From Curtobacterium guangdongense (lineage in GTDB: Bacteria > Actinomycetota > Actinomycetes > Actinomycetales > Microbacteriaceae): DNA of 64,000 nt. The stretch lies in assembly GCF_049341845.1 (NCBI RefSeq), contig NZ_JBMPIT010000006.1, positions 1 through 64,000 of the forward strand, given 5' to 3'. Of the stretch, positions 43,214-50,881 are shown one piece after another. The position numbers and the translations under genes were made by a program. The notes under the pieces are model-generated. The model was not told where the DNA came from and ran no database searches. It was given only the letters and a program-made list of their open reading frames with translations. Position 1 is the first letter of the stretch; every line of letters begins with the position of its first letter.

Positions 43214-44809
43214 GTGACTTCAGGAGACACCCCCGATCTCTCGACGACGGCAGGCCGGCTGGCCGACCTCCGCGAGCGGTACCACGAGGCCGTGACCGCT
43301 GCGGGCGAAGCAGCCATCGCGAAGCAGCACGCCAAGGGCAAGATGACGGCGCGCGAGCGCATCGAGCTGCTCCTCGACGAGAACTCCTTCGTCGAGCTCG
43401 ACGAGTTCGTCCGACACCGCACGCACGCCTTCGGCATGGAGTCGAAGCGGCCGTACGGCGACGCGGTCGTCACCGGACTCGGCACCATCCACGGCCGGCA
43501 GGTCGCGGTCTACGCGCAGGACTTCACCGTCTTCGGCGGCTCCCTCGGCGAGGTCGCCGGCGAAAAGATCGTCAAGGTGATGGAGCACGCGCTGAAGACC
43601 GGCGTGCCGATCATCGGCATCCTCGACTCCGGCGGCGCCCGCATCCAGGAAGGCGTCGTCGCGCTCGGCAAGTACGGCGAGATCTTCCGCCTCAACACGC
43701 AGGCGTCCGGCGTCATCCCCCAGATCTCGATCGTCATGGGCCCGGCGGCCGGCGGCGCGGTGTACTCCCCCGCCCTCACCGACTTCGTCATCATGGTCGA
43801 CAAGACCAGCCACATGTTCGTCACCGGCCCCGACGTCATTAAGACCGTCACCGGTGAGGACGTCGGCTTCGAGGAGCTCGGCGGCGCGCAGACCCACAAC
43901 GCGGTCTCCGGCGTCGCGCACTACCTCGCCGACGACGAGAACGACGCGCTCGACTACGCGCGCTCGCTCATCGGGTTCCTTCCGGACAACAACCTGTCCG
44001 ACGCGCCCGCGTACGACCTGGCCCCCGAGCTCGAGACGACCGACGCCGACCGCGAGCTCGACGTGGTCATCCCGGACTCCACGAACCAGCCGTACGACGT
44101 CACGCAGATCATCGAGCACATCGTCGACGACGGCGACTTCCTCGAGGTGCAGCCGCTCTTCGCGCCGAACATCCTCATCGGCTTCGGTCGGGTCGAGGGG
44201 CGCACGGTCGGCATCATCGCGAACCAGCCGCAGGCCATGGCTGGCACGCTGAACATCGACGCCGGTGAGAAGGCGGCGCGCTTCGTGCGGTTCTGCGACG
44301 CGTTCGGGATCCCGATCCTCACGCTCGTCGACGTCCCCGGGTACCTCCCCGGCACCGACCAGGAGTGGACCGGCGTCATCCGCCGTGGCGCGAAGCTCCT
44401 CTACGCGTACGCCGAGGCCACCGTCCCGCTCGTCACCGTCATCACGCGCAAGGCCTACGGCGGCGCGTACATCGTGATGGGCTCGAAGCAGCTCGGCGCC
44501 GACATCAACCTGGCGTGGCCGACCGCCGAGATCGCCGTGATGGGCGGTCAGGGCGCCGTGAACATCCTCTACCGGAGCGAGATCAAGCGCGCGGAGGAAG
44601 CGGGCGAGGACGTTGCCGCCGTACGCTCCCGCTTGGCGAACGAGTACACGTACAACGTGGCGTCGCCGTACCTCGCCGCGGAGCGCGGGGAGCTCGACGG
44701 CATCATCCAGCCGCACGCCACCCGCGTGTCGGTCATCAAGGCGCTGCGGGCGCTGCGGGGCAAGCGCGCGTCGCTGCCGCCGAAGAAGCACGGGAACATT
44801 CCGCTCTGA
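43214..44809 (+). CDS. accD5: Acyl-CoA (propionyl-CoA) carboxylase beta subunit
   Basis: This is a 531-residue carboxyltransferase subunit that moves CO2 from carboxybiotin to propionyl- or acetyl-CoA, giving methylmalonyl- or malonyl-CoA for fatty-acid synthesis. The N-terminal half has KMTARERIELLLDENSF and GVVALGKYGEIF, with the oxyanion glycines near DSGGARIQEG. The C-terminal half has VDVPGYLPGTDQEW and RKAYGGAYIVMGS, the second oxyanion site. Length is standard. The start GTG 43214 follows TAGGGT by 6 bases (leaderless). The epsilon gene overlaps it by one base. It is equivalent to Rv3280 in order and type. Confidence 0.95.
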   Translation: MTSGDTPDLSTTAGRLADLRERYHEAVTAAGEAAIAKQHAKGKMTARERIELLLDENSFVELDEFVRHRTHAFGMESKRPYGDAVVTGLGTIHGRQVAVYAQDFTVFGGSLGEVAGEKIVKVMEHALKTGVPIIGILDSGGARIQEGVVALGKYGEIFRLNTQASGVIPQISIVMGPAAGGAVYSPALTDFVIMVDKTSHMFVTGPDVIKTVTGEDVGFEELGGAQTHNAVSGVAHYLADDENDALDYARSLIGFLPDNNLSDAPAYDLAPELETTDADRELDVVIPDSTNQPYDVTQIIEHIVDDGDFLEVQPLFAPNILIGFGRVEGRTVGIIANQPQAMAGTLNIDAGEKAARFVRFCDAFGIPILTLVDVPGYLPGTDQEWTGVIRRGAKLLYAYAEATVPLVTVITRKAYGGAYIVMGSKQLGADINLAWPTAEIAVMGGQGAVNILYRSEIKRAEEAGEDVAAVRSRLANEYTYNVASPYLAAERGELDGIIQPHATRVSVIKALRALRGKRASLPPKKHGNIPL

Positions 44810-45114
44810 TGGAACCGGTTGAAGCATCCGGCACGGGAACATCACGGTCCCGACGGCTGATGGCGCGCCACGCAGCAGCCGTCCCCGCGGACGAACCGAC
44901 CCCGGTCGCGGACGTCCACGTCGTCTCCGGCGAGCCGTCCCCCGAGGAGCTCGCGGCAGTCATCGCGGTCCTGCAGCACCAGGCCGACGAAGCGGCGGCC
45001 GCTGGGCGTGCGCAGATCGAGGTGTCACCGCGCGTGGGCTGGGAGACGTCCGCTCGAGGGCTCCGCGGTCCGCTGCCCCACGGGCCGGGCGCCTGGGCCC
45101 GTTCGCTGCGCTGA
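44809..45114 (+). CDS. accE5: Acyl-CoA carboxylase epsilon subunit
   Basis: This is a 101-residue small subunit that bridges or stimulates alpha and beta in actinobacterial acyl-CoA carboxylases. The conserved core is DVHVVSGEPSPEELAAVIAVL (residues about 40-60; V-x-G-x-P-x-x-E-E-x-A-A family pattern). The N-terminus is a basic, flexible 38-residue extension and the C-terminus is rich in Gly/Arg/Pro. ATG 44809 shares its A with the TGA of the beta gene. The position after accD matches Rv3281. Confidence 0.85.
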   Translation: MEPVEASGTGTSRSRRLMARHAAAVPADEPTPVADVHVVSGEPSPEELAAVIAVLQHQADEAAAAGRAQIEVSPRVGWETSARGLRGPLPHGPGAWARSLR

Positions 45115-45140
45115 CGACCGGGCCGGGATGTACCCCTGGG

Positions 45141-45154
45141 ATACCGGACGGTAT
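45141..45154. promoter_or_regulatory. Perfect inverted repeat, possible operator
   Basis: ATACCG and CGGTAT arms around GA, 27 bases after the accE stop. Confidence 0.35.
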
Positions 45155-45298
45155 GCGCGTTGCAGGGTGCACTTCCCGGTCCGTCTCCCCTCGTGTGGGG
45201 GACACGTGTCGTCCGAGGGGGACCCGAAAGGGCACGTTTGTCCCCCATAATGATGACTGACACGATGCGCAGCACCGGGCATAGTTACTGGTGTTCGG

Positions 45299-45311
45299 TG
45301 TACGAAGTACA
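45299..45311. promoter_or_regulatory. Inverted repeat upstream of the small-RNA promoter
   Basis: TGTAC-GAA-GTACA lies 20 bases upstream of the TAGGGT box, roughly at the -35 region or just above, where a regulator would act. Confidence 0.35.
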
Positions 45312-45330
45312 TCGCCGGACGGTGGCCGAC

Positions 45331-45336
45331 TAGGGT
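45331..45336 (+). promoter_or_regulatory. -10 box for the candidate small RNA
   Basis: TAGGGT; RNA would start near 45343. Confidence 0.4.
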
Positions 45337-45342
45337 ACGAAG

Positions 45343-45433
45343 CCATTGTCCGCTGCGAGTCAGGGCGATATTCGGGTTGTCGCTCTGCCTCGGGTCGTGA
45401 ACGGGCCGGTCGGGTTTCCTGACCGGCCCGTTC
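45343..45433 (+). ncRNA. Candidate small RNA of about 90 nt
   Basis: A TAGGGT box at 45331 and a strong GC stem at 45399-45433 bracket about 90 bases with no credible coding frame. The region has normal GC but mixed codon positions, unlike the genes here. It matches no family I can name. The start is set from the box and the end from the stem; both are inferred. Confidence 0.4.
45399..45433. terminator. Hairpin terminator
   Basis: This is a 13-bp perfect stem (GAACGGGCCGGTC / GACCGGCCCGTTC) with loop GGGTTTCCT. It ends the candidate small RNA and could also stop transcription from the minus-strand kinase operon. Confidence 0.75.
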
Positions 45434-45454
45434 CCCGTTTCCGGGCGTGCCGCC

Positions 45455-45486
45455 GCTCGTTGCGTAAGCAACGACACGCAACGAGC
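45455..45486. repeat. Two mutually exclusive hairpins built from GCAACGA copies
   Basis: An 11-bp outer stem (45455-45465 / 45476-45486) competes with an inner stem CGTTGC-GTAA-GCAACG. Both use the same left arm. It is a possible regulator site or terminator. Confidence 0.4.
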
Positions 45487-45597
45487 ACCGACACCGCACC
45501 ACGTGCCGTGGGCGCGACCACCCGCCGGACAGGAGGCGCACCGCGGCGCCGCCACGAGCCTCCCGTCCGGCGCGGAGCGCGTCCAGGGCCGCGCTCG

Positions 45598-46650
45598 CTA
45601 CGCGCGCTCGTGCCGCGGGATCTCGAGCCAGAGCGCGACCGAGTCGTCCTCGTCGCCGTCCTCGTCGTCGTCGTGGGCGGTGCCCAACGCCGCCGACTCG
45701 CTCGCCGCGACGTCGAGCCGCAGGCCGACCACCGTCACCGCAGCGCCCGACCCCTCCGGCACGGTCCGGACGATCACGTTGTCCGCGTCCCACGCCTGCC
45801 GGAGCGCGTCCGCGAGCTGTGCGTGGATACGCCGGACGTCGTCGACCTCGAGCTCGTCGAGGCCACCGTCGTCGTGCAGCTGGACGACCGCACCGCGGCG
45901 ACGGAGGCGCATGACCTCCTCGCGGACGTCGTCGGACAGCAGGGACCTGCCGCGGATCTCGTCGCGGATGGCCTGCTCGAGGTGCAGGCACTCGGTGCGC
46001 TCGGCGTCGGTGAGGTCCCCGCACGAGTCGATGATGCGCTGCAGCATCGGCAGCGCCATCCGCGTGGTCTGGCTGAGCCGGAACTGCCGCTCGAACACGT
46101 GGGCGTCCTGCGCGGCCTGCCAGTCGGCGGTCTCCTGCTCGGCGCGGATGAAGTCACGGGTGGTGCGGGTCGCGCGGTTCATCACGAAGTTGAAGATCGT
46201 CGCGATGGCGACCCAGACGACGCTGCCGAGCACACCGAGCGCGCCGAGAGCGTCCGGTCCGGCCCACGCCACCGTGTACACCACGAGGAACAGCACCCCG
46301 ACCCAGGCGAACACGATGCGCTGCCGCACGGCGACGATCACCATGAGCGTGCCGACGGCTGCGATCCACCACGTGCCGAACCCCGGCGTCGAGCCGGCCT
46401 CGGCCACCGGCGCCGCGACGACCGGCATCATGACCGCGGTGGCGAGCGAGAAGCAGGCGACCCACACCGGCAGGACGGCACCCTTGGCGAACAGCGCCGC
46501 TCCGGTCGCTGCGGCGTACAGCGCCATGCACGCGAGCACCGCACCGACGTCGCTGACACGGAACAGCGTCGTCGAGGCGAGGAGCAGGTGGTAGAGCGAG
46601 AACAGCGCGGCGAGGCCGATCGCGACGCCGGCGGGGATCGAGATCTTCAC
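45598..46650 (-). CDS. Kinase-like membrane protein lacking catalytic motifs
   Basis: This is a 350-residue protein. Residues 1-175 hold about six membrane segments. The rest is a helical domain (EQETADWQAAQDAHVFERQ, then MLQRIIDSCGDLTDAERT and LEQAIRDEIRGRSL) followed by a beta region laid out like a histidine-kinase ATPase domain. I see no phospho-His box and no N, G1 or G2 motif, so it looks like a pseudokinase. The C-terminus has a run of acidic residues (DDDEDGDEDD). GTG 46650 overlaps the stop of the true kinase gene (GTGA). It may form a mixed dimer with that kinase and sense a signal through its membrane part. Confidence 0.75.
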   Translation of the reverse strand: MKISIPAGVAIGLAALFSLYHLLLASTTLFRVSDVGAVLACMALYAAATGAALFAKGAVLPVWVACFSLATAVMMPVVAAPVAEAGSTPGFGTWWIAAVGTLMVIVAVRQRIVFAWVGVLFLVVYTVAWAGPDALGALGVLGSVVWVAIATIFNFVMNRATRTTRDFIRAEQETADWQAAQDAHVFERQFRLSQTTRMALPMLQRIIDSCGDLTDAERTECLHLEQAIRDEIRGRSLLSDDVREEVMRLRRRGAVVQLHDDGGLDELEVDDVRRIHAQLADALRQAWDADNVIVRTVPEGSGAAVTVVGLRLDVAASESAALGTAHDDDEDGDEDDSVALWLEIPRHERA

Positions 46651-47912
46651 GACGCCTCCACCCGGTCCGCGGGTCGGGCCGGCCACGTCAGCACCACGCG
46701 CGTCCCTGCTCCGGGCGTCGTGTGGATCTCGGCGAGCCCGTCAGCGGCGGCGACCCGTTCGATGATCGACCGTCGGACGCCGAGACGACCGGCGGGGATC
46801 GCGCCGACGTCGAATCCGGCGCCGTCGTCCCCGACCTCCACGCGCACCACGCCGGAGGGCGACACGTCGACGCTGACCCAGCGCTCGACCCCGTCCCCGG
46901 CGTGCTGCACGCTGTTCACCGCTGCCTGGATCGCGGCGGACGCCAACGCGTCCGCGGCGGGTGCCGGCGCGTTGTGCATGCCGAACGGGCCGCCCCGGAC
47001 CGCCACCGGGGCGGCGAGTGCGGACACCGCGGCCCCGATGCGCGCGTGCAGCTCGGCGAGCGGCACCGGTGGCACCTCACCGGGGCCGTCGGCGGCCGCC
47101 GCGAGGTGGTCGATCGCGTTCCGCGCCATCCTGCTGGCGAGCGTCTTCGCCTCGAGTGTGTCCGCACGCGCGGCCGAGAGGAGCGTGGTGAGGACGCTGT
47201 CGTGCACGATCGCGTCGACCTGCACGCGCTCGACCTCGGTCGCGTGCTCCCGGATGGCATGCGAGTACCGGCGCACGGCGGTCGCCTGCGCCGAGTCGAC
47301 GGCGGCCGCCGCCCGGCGGAGCACCACGGCGAGCACGAGCGTCACGATGCCGAGGATCGTCGTGTAGACGCCGTCGAGGAGCGCCCGGGTCAGGCCCACC
47401 TCGCCGCCGGCGGGCGTCAGGCGGATGACGATGTACACGATCGGCACGAGCGCGTTGTAGACGGTCGCTCGCCACGGCGCGAAGCCCATGGCGGCCGCCG
47501 TCGTCCCGACGTTGCAGAACCACCACGGCCACGGCACCTGCCCGGCCGGGAGGTCGTCGTTGAGCGTCAGCGGCCACGTCACGAGCGCGACGAAGAACAC
47601 GAGCGCGCACAGGATCTGCGCGGGCTGCGCGAACCGCTGCACCAACGCCGAGACGCCGACGAAGACGAACGTCCCCGCGACGGCCAGCACGACGACCGGG
47701 CCCCAGACCGGGTCGAGCACCGGGAGCTGGTGCACGACCGCCGGCGCATCGACGACACCGAGCCCGACCGCCGCGAGGGCGAGCAGGATCGCGAACGCGC
47801 GCTCCGTCGACGCCTGCGTGATCCTCGCCCGCACGCCGCGGGACGGGTCGGTCCCGAACGGCGCGACGTCGGTCGTCAGCGGCGCCCGGGTGCCGTCAGC
47901 GTCCGTCGACAT
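46647..47912 (-). CDS. Membrane sensor histidine kinase (NarL/DesK group)
   Basis: This is a 421-residue sensor. Residues about 35-215 contain about six membrane segments. The dimerisation helix carries VDAIVHDSVLTTLLSAA with the phospho-His followed by Asp, typical of the HisKA_3 group that pairs with LuxR-type regulators. The ATPase domain has AAVNSVQHAG (N box) and VGDDGAGFDVGAIPAGRLGV (G boxes). I chose ATG 47912, which overlaps the regulator gene by 17 bases. The operon order is regulator, kinase, pseudokinase. The signal is unknown. Confidence 0.85.
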   Translation of the reverse strand: MSTDADGTRAPLTTDVAPFGTDPSRGVRARITQASTERAFAILLALAAVGLGVVDAPAVVHQLPVLDPVWGPVVVLAVAGTFVFVGVSALVQRFAQPAQILCALVFFVALVTWPLTLNDDLPAGQVPWPWWFCNVGTTAAAMGFAPWRATVYNALVPIVYIVIRLTPAGGEVGLTRALLDGVYTTILGIVTLVLAVVLRRAAAAVDSAQATAVRRYSHAIREHATEVERVQVDAIVHDSVLTTLLSAARADTLEAKTLASRMARNAIDHLAAAADGPGEVPPVPLAELHARIGAAVSALAAPVAVRGGPFGMHNAPAPAADALASAAIQAAVNSVQHAGDGVERWVSVDVSPSGVVRVEVGDDGAGFDVGAIPAGRLGVRRSIIERVAAADGLAEIHTTPGAGTRVVLTWPARPADRVEAS

Positions 47913-48609
47913 CCGGGTCGATGCCGGAGTCAAGCCCCGGCAGGATGCCGTCCTCGACCGCACGGCGGAGCAGGTCCACCTTCGTCGGGGCCGGACGGCC
48001 GACCTCCACGTACTTCACACGGATCCGGTCGAGGTACTCGCGCGCGGTCGAGTACCCGATGCCGAGCTGCTGCGCCGCGAGCTTGAGGGGCAGACCCGAT
48101 GCGTAGAGGTGCAGGATCTCGCGCTCACGACGACCGAGCTGGGCCTTCGCGAAGTCACGGTCGGCGTCGATCGCACTCGCCCACTCGAGGTTGTTGAGGA
48201 CGTCGCCGCGCGCGACGGTGGCGACGGCAGCCATCACGGTCTTCGTCGCCGACGACTTCGGGATGACCCCGGCGGCCCCTGCCGCCAGCGCCTCACGGAC
48301 GTTCGCGACGCGGTCGGCGATGCTGTGCACGAGGACGGCCGAACCGGTCCCCTGCACGCCCTTCACGTTCTCGGTCACGGTCGAACCGTCGCCGAGCGAC
48401 AGGTCGAGGACGACGACGTCCACCTCTCGCCCCTCGAGGTTCGCGATGTACTCGGGCACGCTCGCTGCGGTGAGGACGACCTCGAACCCCTCGTTCTGGC
48501 ATGCGGCCTGAATGCCGAGCCGGACGGATTCGTGGTCGTCGACGATCGCGACGCGGACCGGCCTCGTGGTGAGTCCGGTCGTCCCTGTGGTGGTCGATTC
48601 TGCTGGCAC
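47896..48609 (-). CDS. NarL/LuxR-family response regulator
   Basis: This is a 237-residue regulator. The receiver domain (about residues 18-140) has VAIVDDHESVR with Asp24/Asp25, phosphoacceptor Asp69 in VVVLDLSLGDGS, a Ser in VLVHSIAD, and Lys in GVIPKSS. The DNA-binding domain (about 165-225) has LGRREREILHLYASGL and LAAQQLGIGYSTAREYL. The start is GTG 48609 with AGAGG 5 bases upstream. A TATCCT box (48667-48672) and an inverted repeat GGTTGC-N5-GCAACC at the RNA start suggest that the gene is regulated there, perhaps by itself. Confidence 0.9.
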   Translation of the reverse strand: MPAESTTTGTTGLTTRPVRVAIVDDHESVRLGIQAACQNEGFEVVLTAASVPEYIANLEGREVDVVVLDLSLGDGSTVTENVKGVQGTGSAVLVHSIADRVANVREALAAGAAGVIPKSSATKTVMAAVATVARGDVLNNLEWASAIDADRDFAKAQLGRREREILHLYASGLPLKLAAQQLGIGYSTAREYLDRIRVKYVEVGRPAPTKVDLLRRAVEDGILPGLDSGIDPDVDGR

Positions 48610-48648
48610 GGTGACCTCTCGTTCCGACGGGCCCGGCCCCTGAAACCG

Positions 48649-48665
48649 GGTTGCCATCAGCAACC
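48649..48665. promoter_or_regulatory. Inverted repeat at the response-regulator promoter
   Basis: GGTTGC and GCAACC around 5 bases lie at the expected RNA start, just downstream of the -10 box. It is an operator or 5' stem; the same half-sites (GTTGC, GCAAC) recur at 45455-45486 just beyond the other end of this operon. Confidence 0.4.
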
Positions 48666-48666
48666 A

Positions 48667-48672
48667 AGGATA
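48667..48672 (-). promoter_or_regulatory. -10 box for the two-component operon
   Basis: TATCCT on the minus strand, 58 bases before GTG 48609. Confidence 0.45.
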
Positions 48673-48748
48673 CCCAGGTCCGTCTCAGGTTCAGGTCTCG
48701 CCACACACAGTGTGCGCTATGCGTCGCCCGGACGGCGCGCTCGACCCG

Positions 48749-50008
48749 TCAGGCGACGGGGACCAGGCGTGCGACGGCCTCCATGTGGTGCGTGTGCGGG
48801 AACAGGTCGAACGCACGAAGTGCCTCGAGGCGGTACCCGAGGTCGGCGAACGTGGCGACGTCGCGCGCGAGAGCGACCGGGTCGCAGGCGACGTAGACGA
48901 CCTGCGCGGGCTGCAGTGCGGCGATCTGCACGACGACCTCTCGCCCCGCGCCGGCACGCGGCGGGTCGAGCACGACGGTCCCCGCCCGGAAGCGCTGCTT
49001 CTCGGCCGCGGACGCCGTCGACGTGGTGCGCGAGAGCCAGCGGTCGACCCGACCGGTCTCCGCACGGGCGCCGATCCACTCGGCGAGGTTCTCCCGCGCG
49101 TGCTCGGTCGCGCGCGGTGAGCTCTCGACGCTCGTGATGCGCGCCTTGGGGCCGACGAGGTCGCCGAGCGCCGCGGCGAGCAGACCGACACCGCCGTAGA
49201 GGTCGAGGTGGGTGCCCTCCGGGTCGAGGCGGTCACGGTCGACGAGGTCCTGCACGGCGGACGTCAGCACCTCGGCGGCGCGGTGGTGCACCTGCCAGAA
49301 GCCGTTGTCGTCGACCTGGAACGTCCGCTCCCCCACGACCTCGGTCACGATCGTCGGCTTCTGCTCGTCGATGACGAGGCGCGCCCCGTCGGAGCTGCTC
49401 GGTGCGAGGACGTCGACGACCGATGCCCCGGGCATCGCCGCCCGGCCGATCGGCGCGCTCTCCTGCACGGCCGCGGTGGCCAGGGGCAGCGAGGAGACCT
49501 GCACGACGTCGTGCGACCGCGCGGCGAACGGGCCGGCGGTGCCCTCCTCGTCGACGTGCAGACGGACGCGCGTCCGCCAGCCGAGACCGTTCGCCTCGTC
49601 GTCACCGGGGGCCGGCTCGACGACCACGTCGTGCCCGAGCACCTCGGCCAGGTCCATGTGTGCGAAGCGGGAGAAGGAGTCGACGAGCACGTCGTGCTTC
49701 AGGGTGCGCTGGTGTGCGAGGGCGATGTGCCCGAACTCCGCCCCGCCCGGGCGGACGGCTGGGTCGCGGTCGAGGCCCGCTTCCGGCCAGACGTGGTCGA
49801 CGCGGTGCTCGCTCGGGGTGATGACGCTGACGGTGTCGGCGCGCCAGAAGGACTTCTTCCGGTCCTCGGTCACCCGCGCGACGACACGCTCGCCCGGGAT
49901 CGCGTCCGAGACGAACACCACGCGCCCCTCGTGCCGTGCCACCGAGATGCCGCCGTGGGCGATCCCGGTGACGTCGAGTTCGAGCAGCGTTCCGACGGAT
50001 TCACCCAT
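48749..50008 (-). CDS. TrmA/RumA-type RNA (uracil-5-)-methyltransferase
   Basis: This is a 419-residue SAM-dependent enzyme that methylates a uridine in tRNA or 23S rRNA. An N-terminal TRAM-like RNA-binding domain (residues 1-60, with GGISVARHEGRVVFV) is followed by the catalytic domain. This has DNGFWQVH, the SAM loop DLYGGVGLLAAALG, VVLDPPRAG and the nucleophile Cys in VVYVACDPVALARD, with the closing HMEAVARLV Glu. The four Fe-S cysteines of E. coli RumA are not evident, so it is a cluster-free type. The target U cannot be told from sequence. ATG 50008 is only 14 bases from the divergent maf ATG. Confidence 0.9.
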   Translation of the reverse strand: MGESVGTLLELDVTGIAHGGISVARHEGRVVFVSDAIPGERVVARVTEDRKKSFWRADTVSVITPSEHRVDHVWPEAGLDRDPAVRPGGAEFGHIALAHQRTLKHDVLVDSFSRFAHMDLAEVLGHDVVVEPAPGDDEANGLGWRTRVRLHVDEEGTAGPFAARSHDVVQVSSLPLATAAVQESAPIGRAAMPGASVVDVLAPSSSDGARLVIDEQKPTIVTEVVGERTFQVDDNGFWQVHHRAAEVLTSAVQDLVDRDRLDPEGTHLDLYGGVGLLAAALGDLVGPKARITSVESSPRATEHARENLAEWIGARAETGRVDRWLSRTTSTASAAEKQRFRAGTVVLDPPRAGAGREVVVQIAALQPAQVVYVACDPVALARDVATFADLGYRLEALRAFDLFPHTHHMEAVARLVPVA

Positions 50009-50022
50009 GGTTCGATGTTCCC
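50009..50022. promoter_or_regulatory. 14-bp divergent start region of the methyltransferase and maf genes
   Basis: Only 14 bases separate the two ATG codons, so neither gene has room for a normal leader. TTCGAT (50011-50016, plus) and GAACAT (50015-50020, minus) sit 6 bases from each ATG, as in the leaderless promoters elsewhere here, and they overlap each other. Confidence 0.4.
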
Positions 50023-50802
50023 ATGCGTCTGTACCTCGCGAGTACCTCCCCCGCCCGTCGTGCACTCCTCGCCCAGTCCGGGATCGAACCGGTGCTCGTC
50101 TCCCCCGGGGTCGACGAGGACGCCGCGGCAGCAGCCGCCTCGGCGTCACTCGGGCGCGACCTCACCGGCCCGGAGCTCGTCGCGCTCCTCGCCGTCGCCA
50201 AGGCGTCGGCGGTCGCGGACGCCGAGGTCGCGGGCTCACCGGTCGACGGGTTCGTCTTCGGCGGCGACTCCGCGTTCGAGGTCGACGGGCACCTGTACGG
50301 CAAGCCGCACGACCCGGCCGTCGCGAAGGAGCGTTGGCGGCAGATGCTGGCCGCCGGCGGCGGCACGCTGTGGAGCGGCCACTGCGTGGTCGACCAGCGC
50401 CGGGACGTGGACCCCGCCACATCACTGACGGGAGGCACGGATCCGGCCCGCACCGAGCCTCCCGTCCGCCTCGGCGACGACTTCACGGCGTGGGCCGGGT
50501 CGATCGGTGACGTCGCGCCCGGTGGTTCCACGCTGGTCGCCGCAGGCGATCGCGTCGTCGCGGTCGATAGCGCCGTCCTCACCTTCGCCGACGACGTGTC
50601 GCTGGACGAGATCGACGCGTACGTGTCGACGGGTGAACCGCTCGAGGTGGCCGGGGCGTTCACGATCGACGGACGGGCGGCGGCGTACATCACACGCATC
50701 GACGGGGCGCCGTCGGCCGTCGTCGGTCTGTCGCTCCCGGTGCTGCGGTCGATGCTGCTGCGTGGGTTCGGGGTGTCCTGGCACGATTTCTGGACGCTGT
50801 AG
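50023..50802 (+). CDS. maf: Maf-family nucleotide pyrophosphatase
   Basis: This is a 259-residue house-cleaning enzyme that hydrolyses modified or excess nucleoside triphosphates. The start MRLYLASTSPARRALL carries the family S-x-S-x-x-R nucleotide loop. VSPGVDEDA and GGDSAFEVDGHLYGKP (catalytic Asp and Lys) follow, then WRQMLAAGGGTLWSGHCVV. It is longer than usual (about 200) because of an insert near residues 125-155 (DPATSLTGGTDPARTEPP). The order accD-accE-maf-accA matches M. tuberculosis, apart from the inserted genes. No ribosome site precedes the ATG. Confidence 0.9.
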   Translation: MRLYLASTSPARRALLAQSGIEPVLVSPGVDEDAAAAAASASLGRDLTGPELVALLAVAKASAVADAEVAGSPVDGFVFGGDSAFEVDGHLYGKPHDPAVAKERWRQMLAAGGGTLWSGHCVVDQRRDVDPATSLTGGTDPARTEPPVRLGDDFTAWAGSIGDVAPGGSTLVAAGDRVVAVDSAVLTFADDVSLDEIDAYVSTGEPLEVAGAFTIDGRAAAYITRIDGAPSAVVGLSLPVLRSMLLRGFGVSWHDFWTL

Positions 50803-50867
50803 ACATCCGCCTGTAATTGCGGCGCTTTCTTGTCGATGCCGGTCAATTCGACCTGCCCGGGCGCGAA

Positions 50868-50873
50868 TACGCT
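50868..50873 (+). promoter_or_regulatory. -10 box for accA
   Basis: TACGCT, 8 bases before ATG 50882; the mRNA would be leaderless or have a leader of 1-2 bases. Confidence 0.5.
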
Positions 50874-50881
50874 GATGTGTC

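Larger units (their letters stand above)
45115..45597. other. Gene-free 483-bp region with operator-like repeats and a likely small RNA
   Basis: No convincing protein is encoded. Contents in order are an inverted repeat ATACCG-GA-CGGTAT (45141-45154) and GGGGGAC-type motifs flanking GACACGTGTC (about 45185-45245). A CATAAT box (45246-45251), TGTAC-GAA-GTACA (45299-45311) and a TAGGGT box (45331-45336) come next. A 13-bp terminator stem (45399-45433) and a double hairpin of TCGTTGC/GCAACGA copies (45455-45486) complete it. It lies between the accE stop and the convergent kinase-like gene. Confidence 0.7.

Noticed and set aside
45128..45250. 40-codon frame (starts MYPWDTGRYARC) after accE
   Set aside because: It has no ribosome site, an odd amino-acid mix (many Cys, His and Pro), and it overlaps the operator-like repeats.
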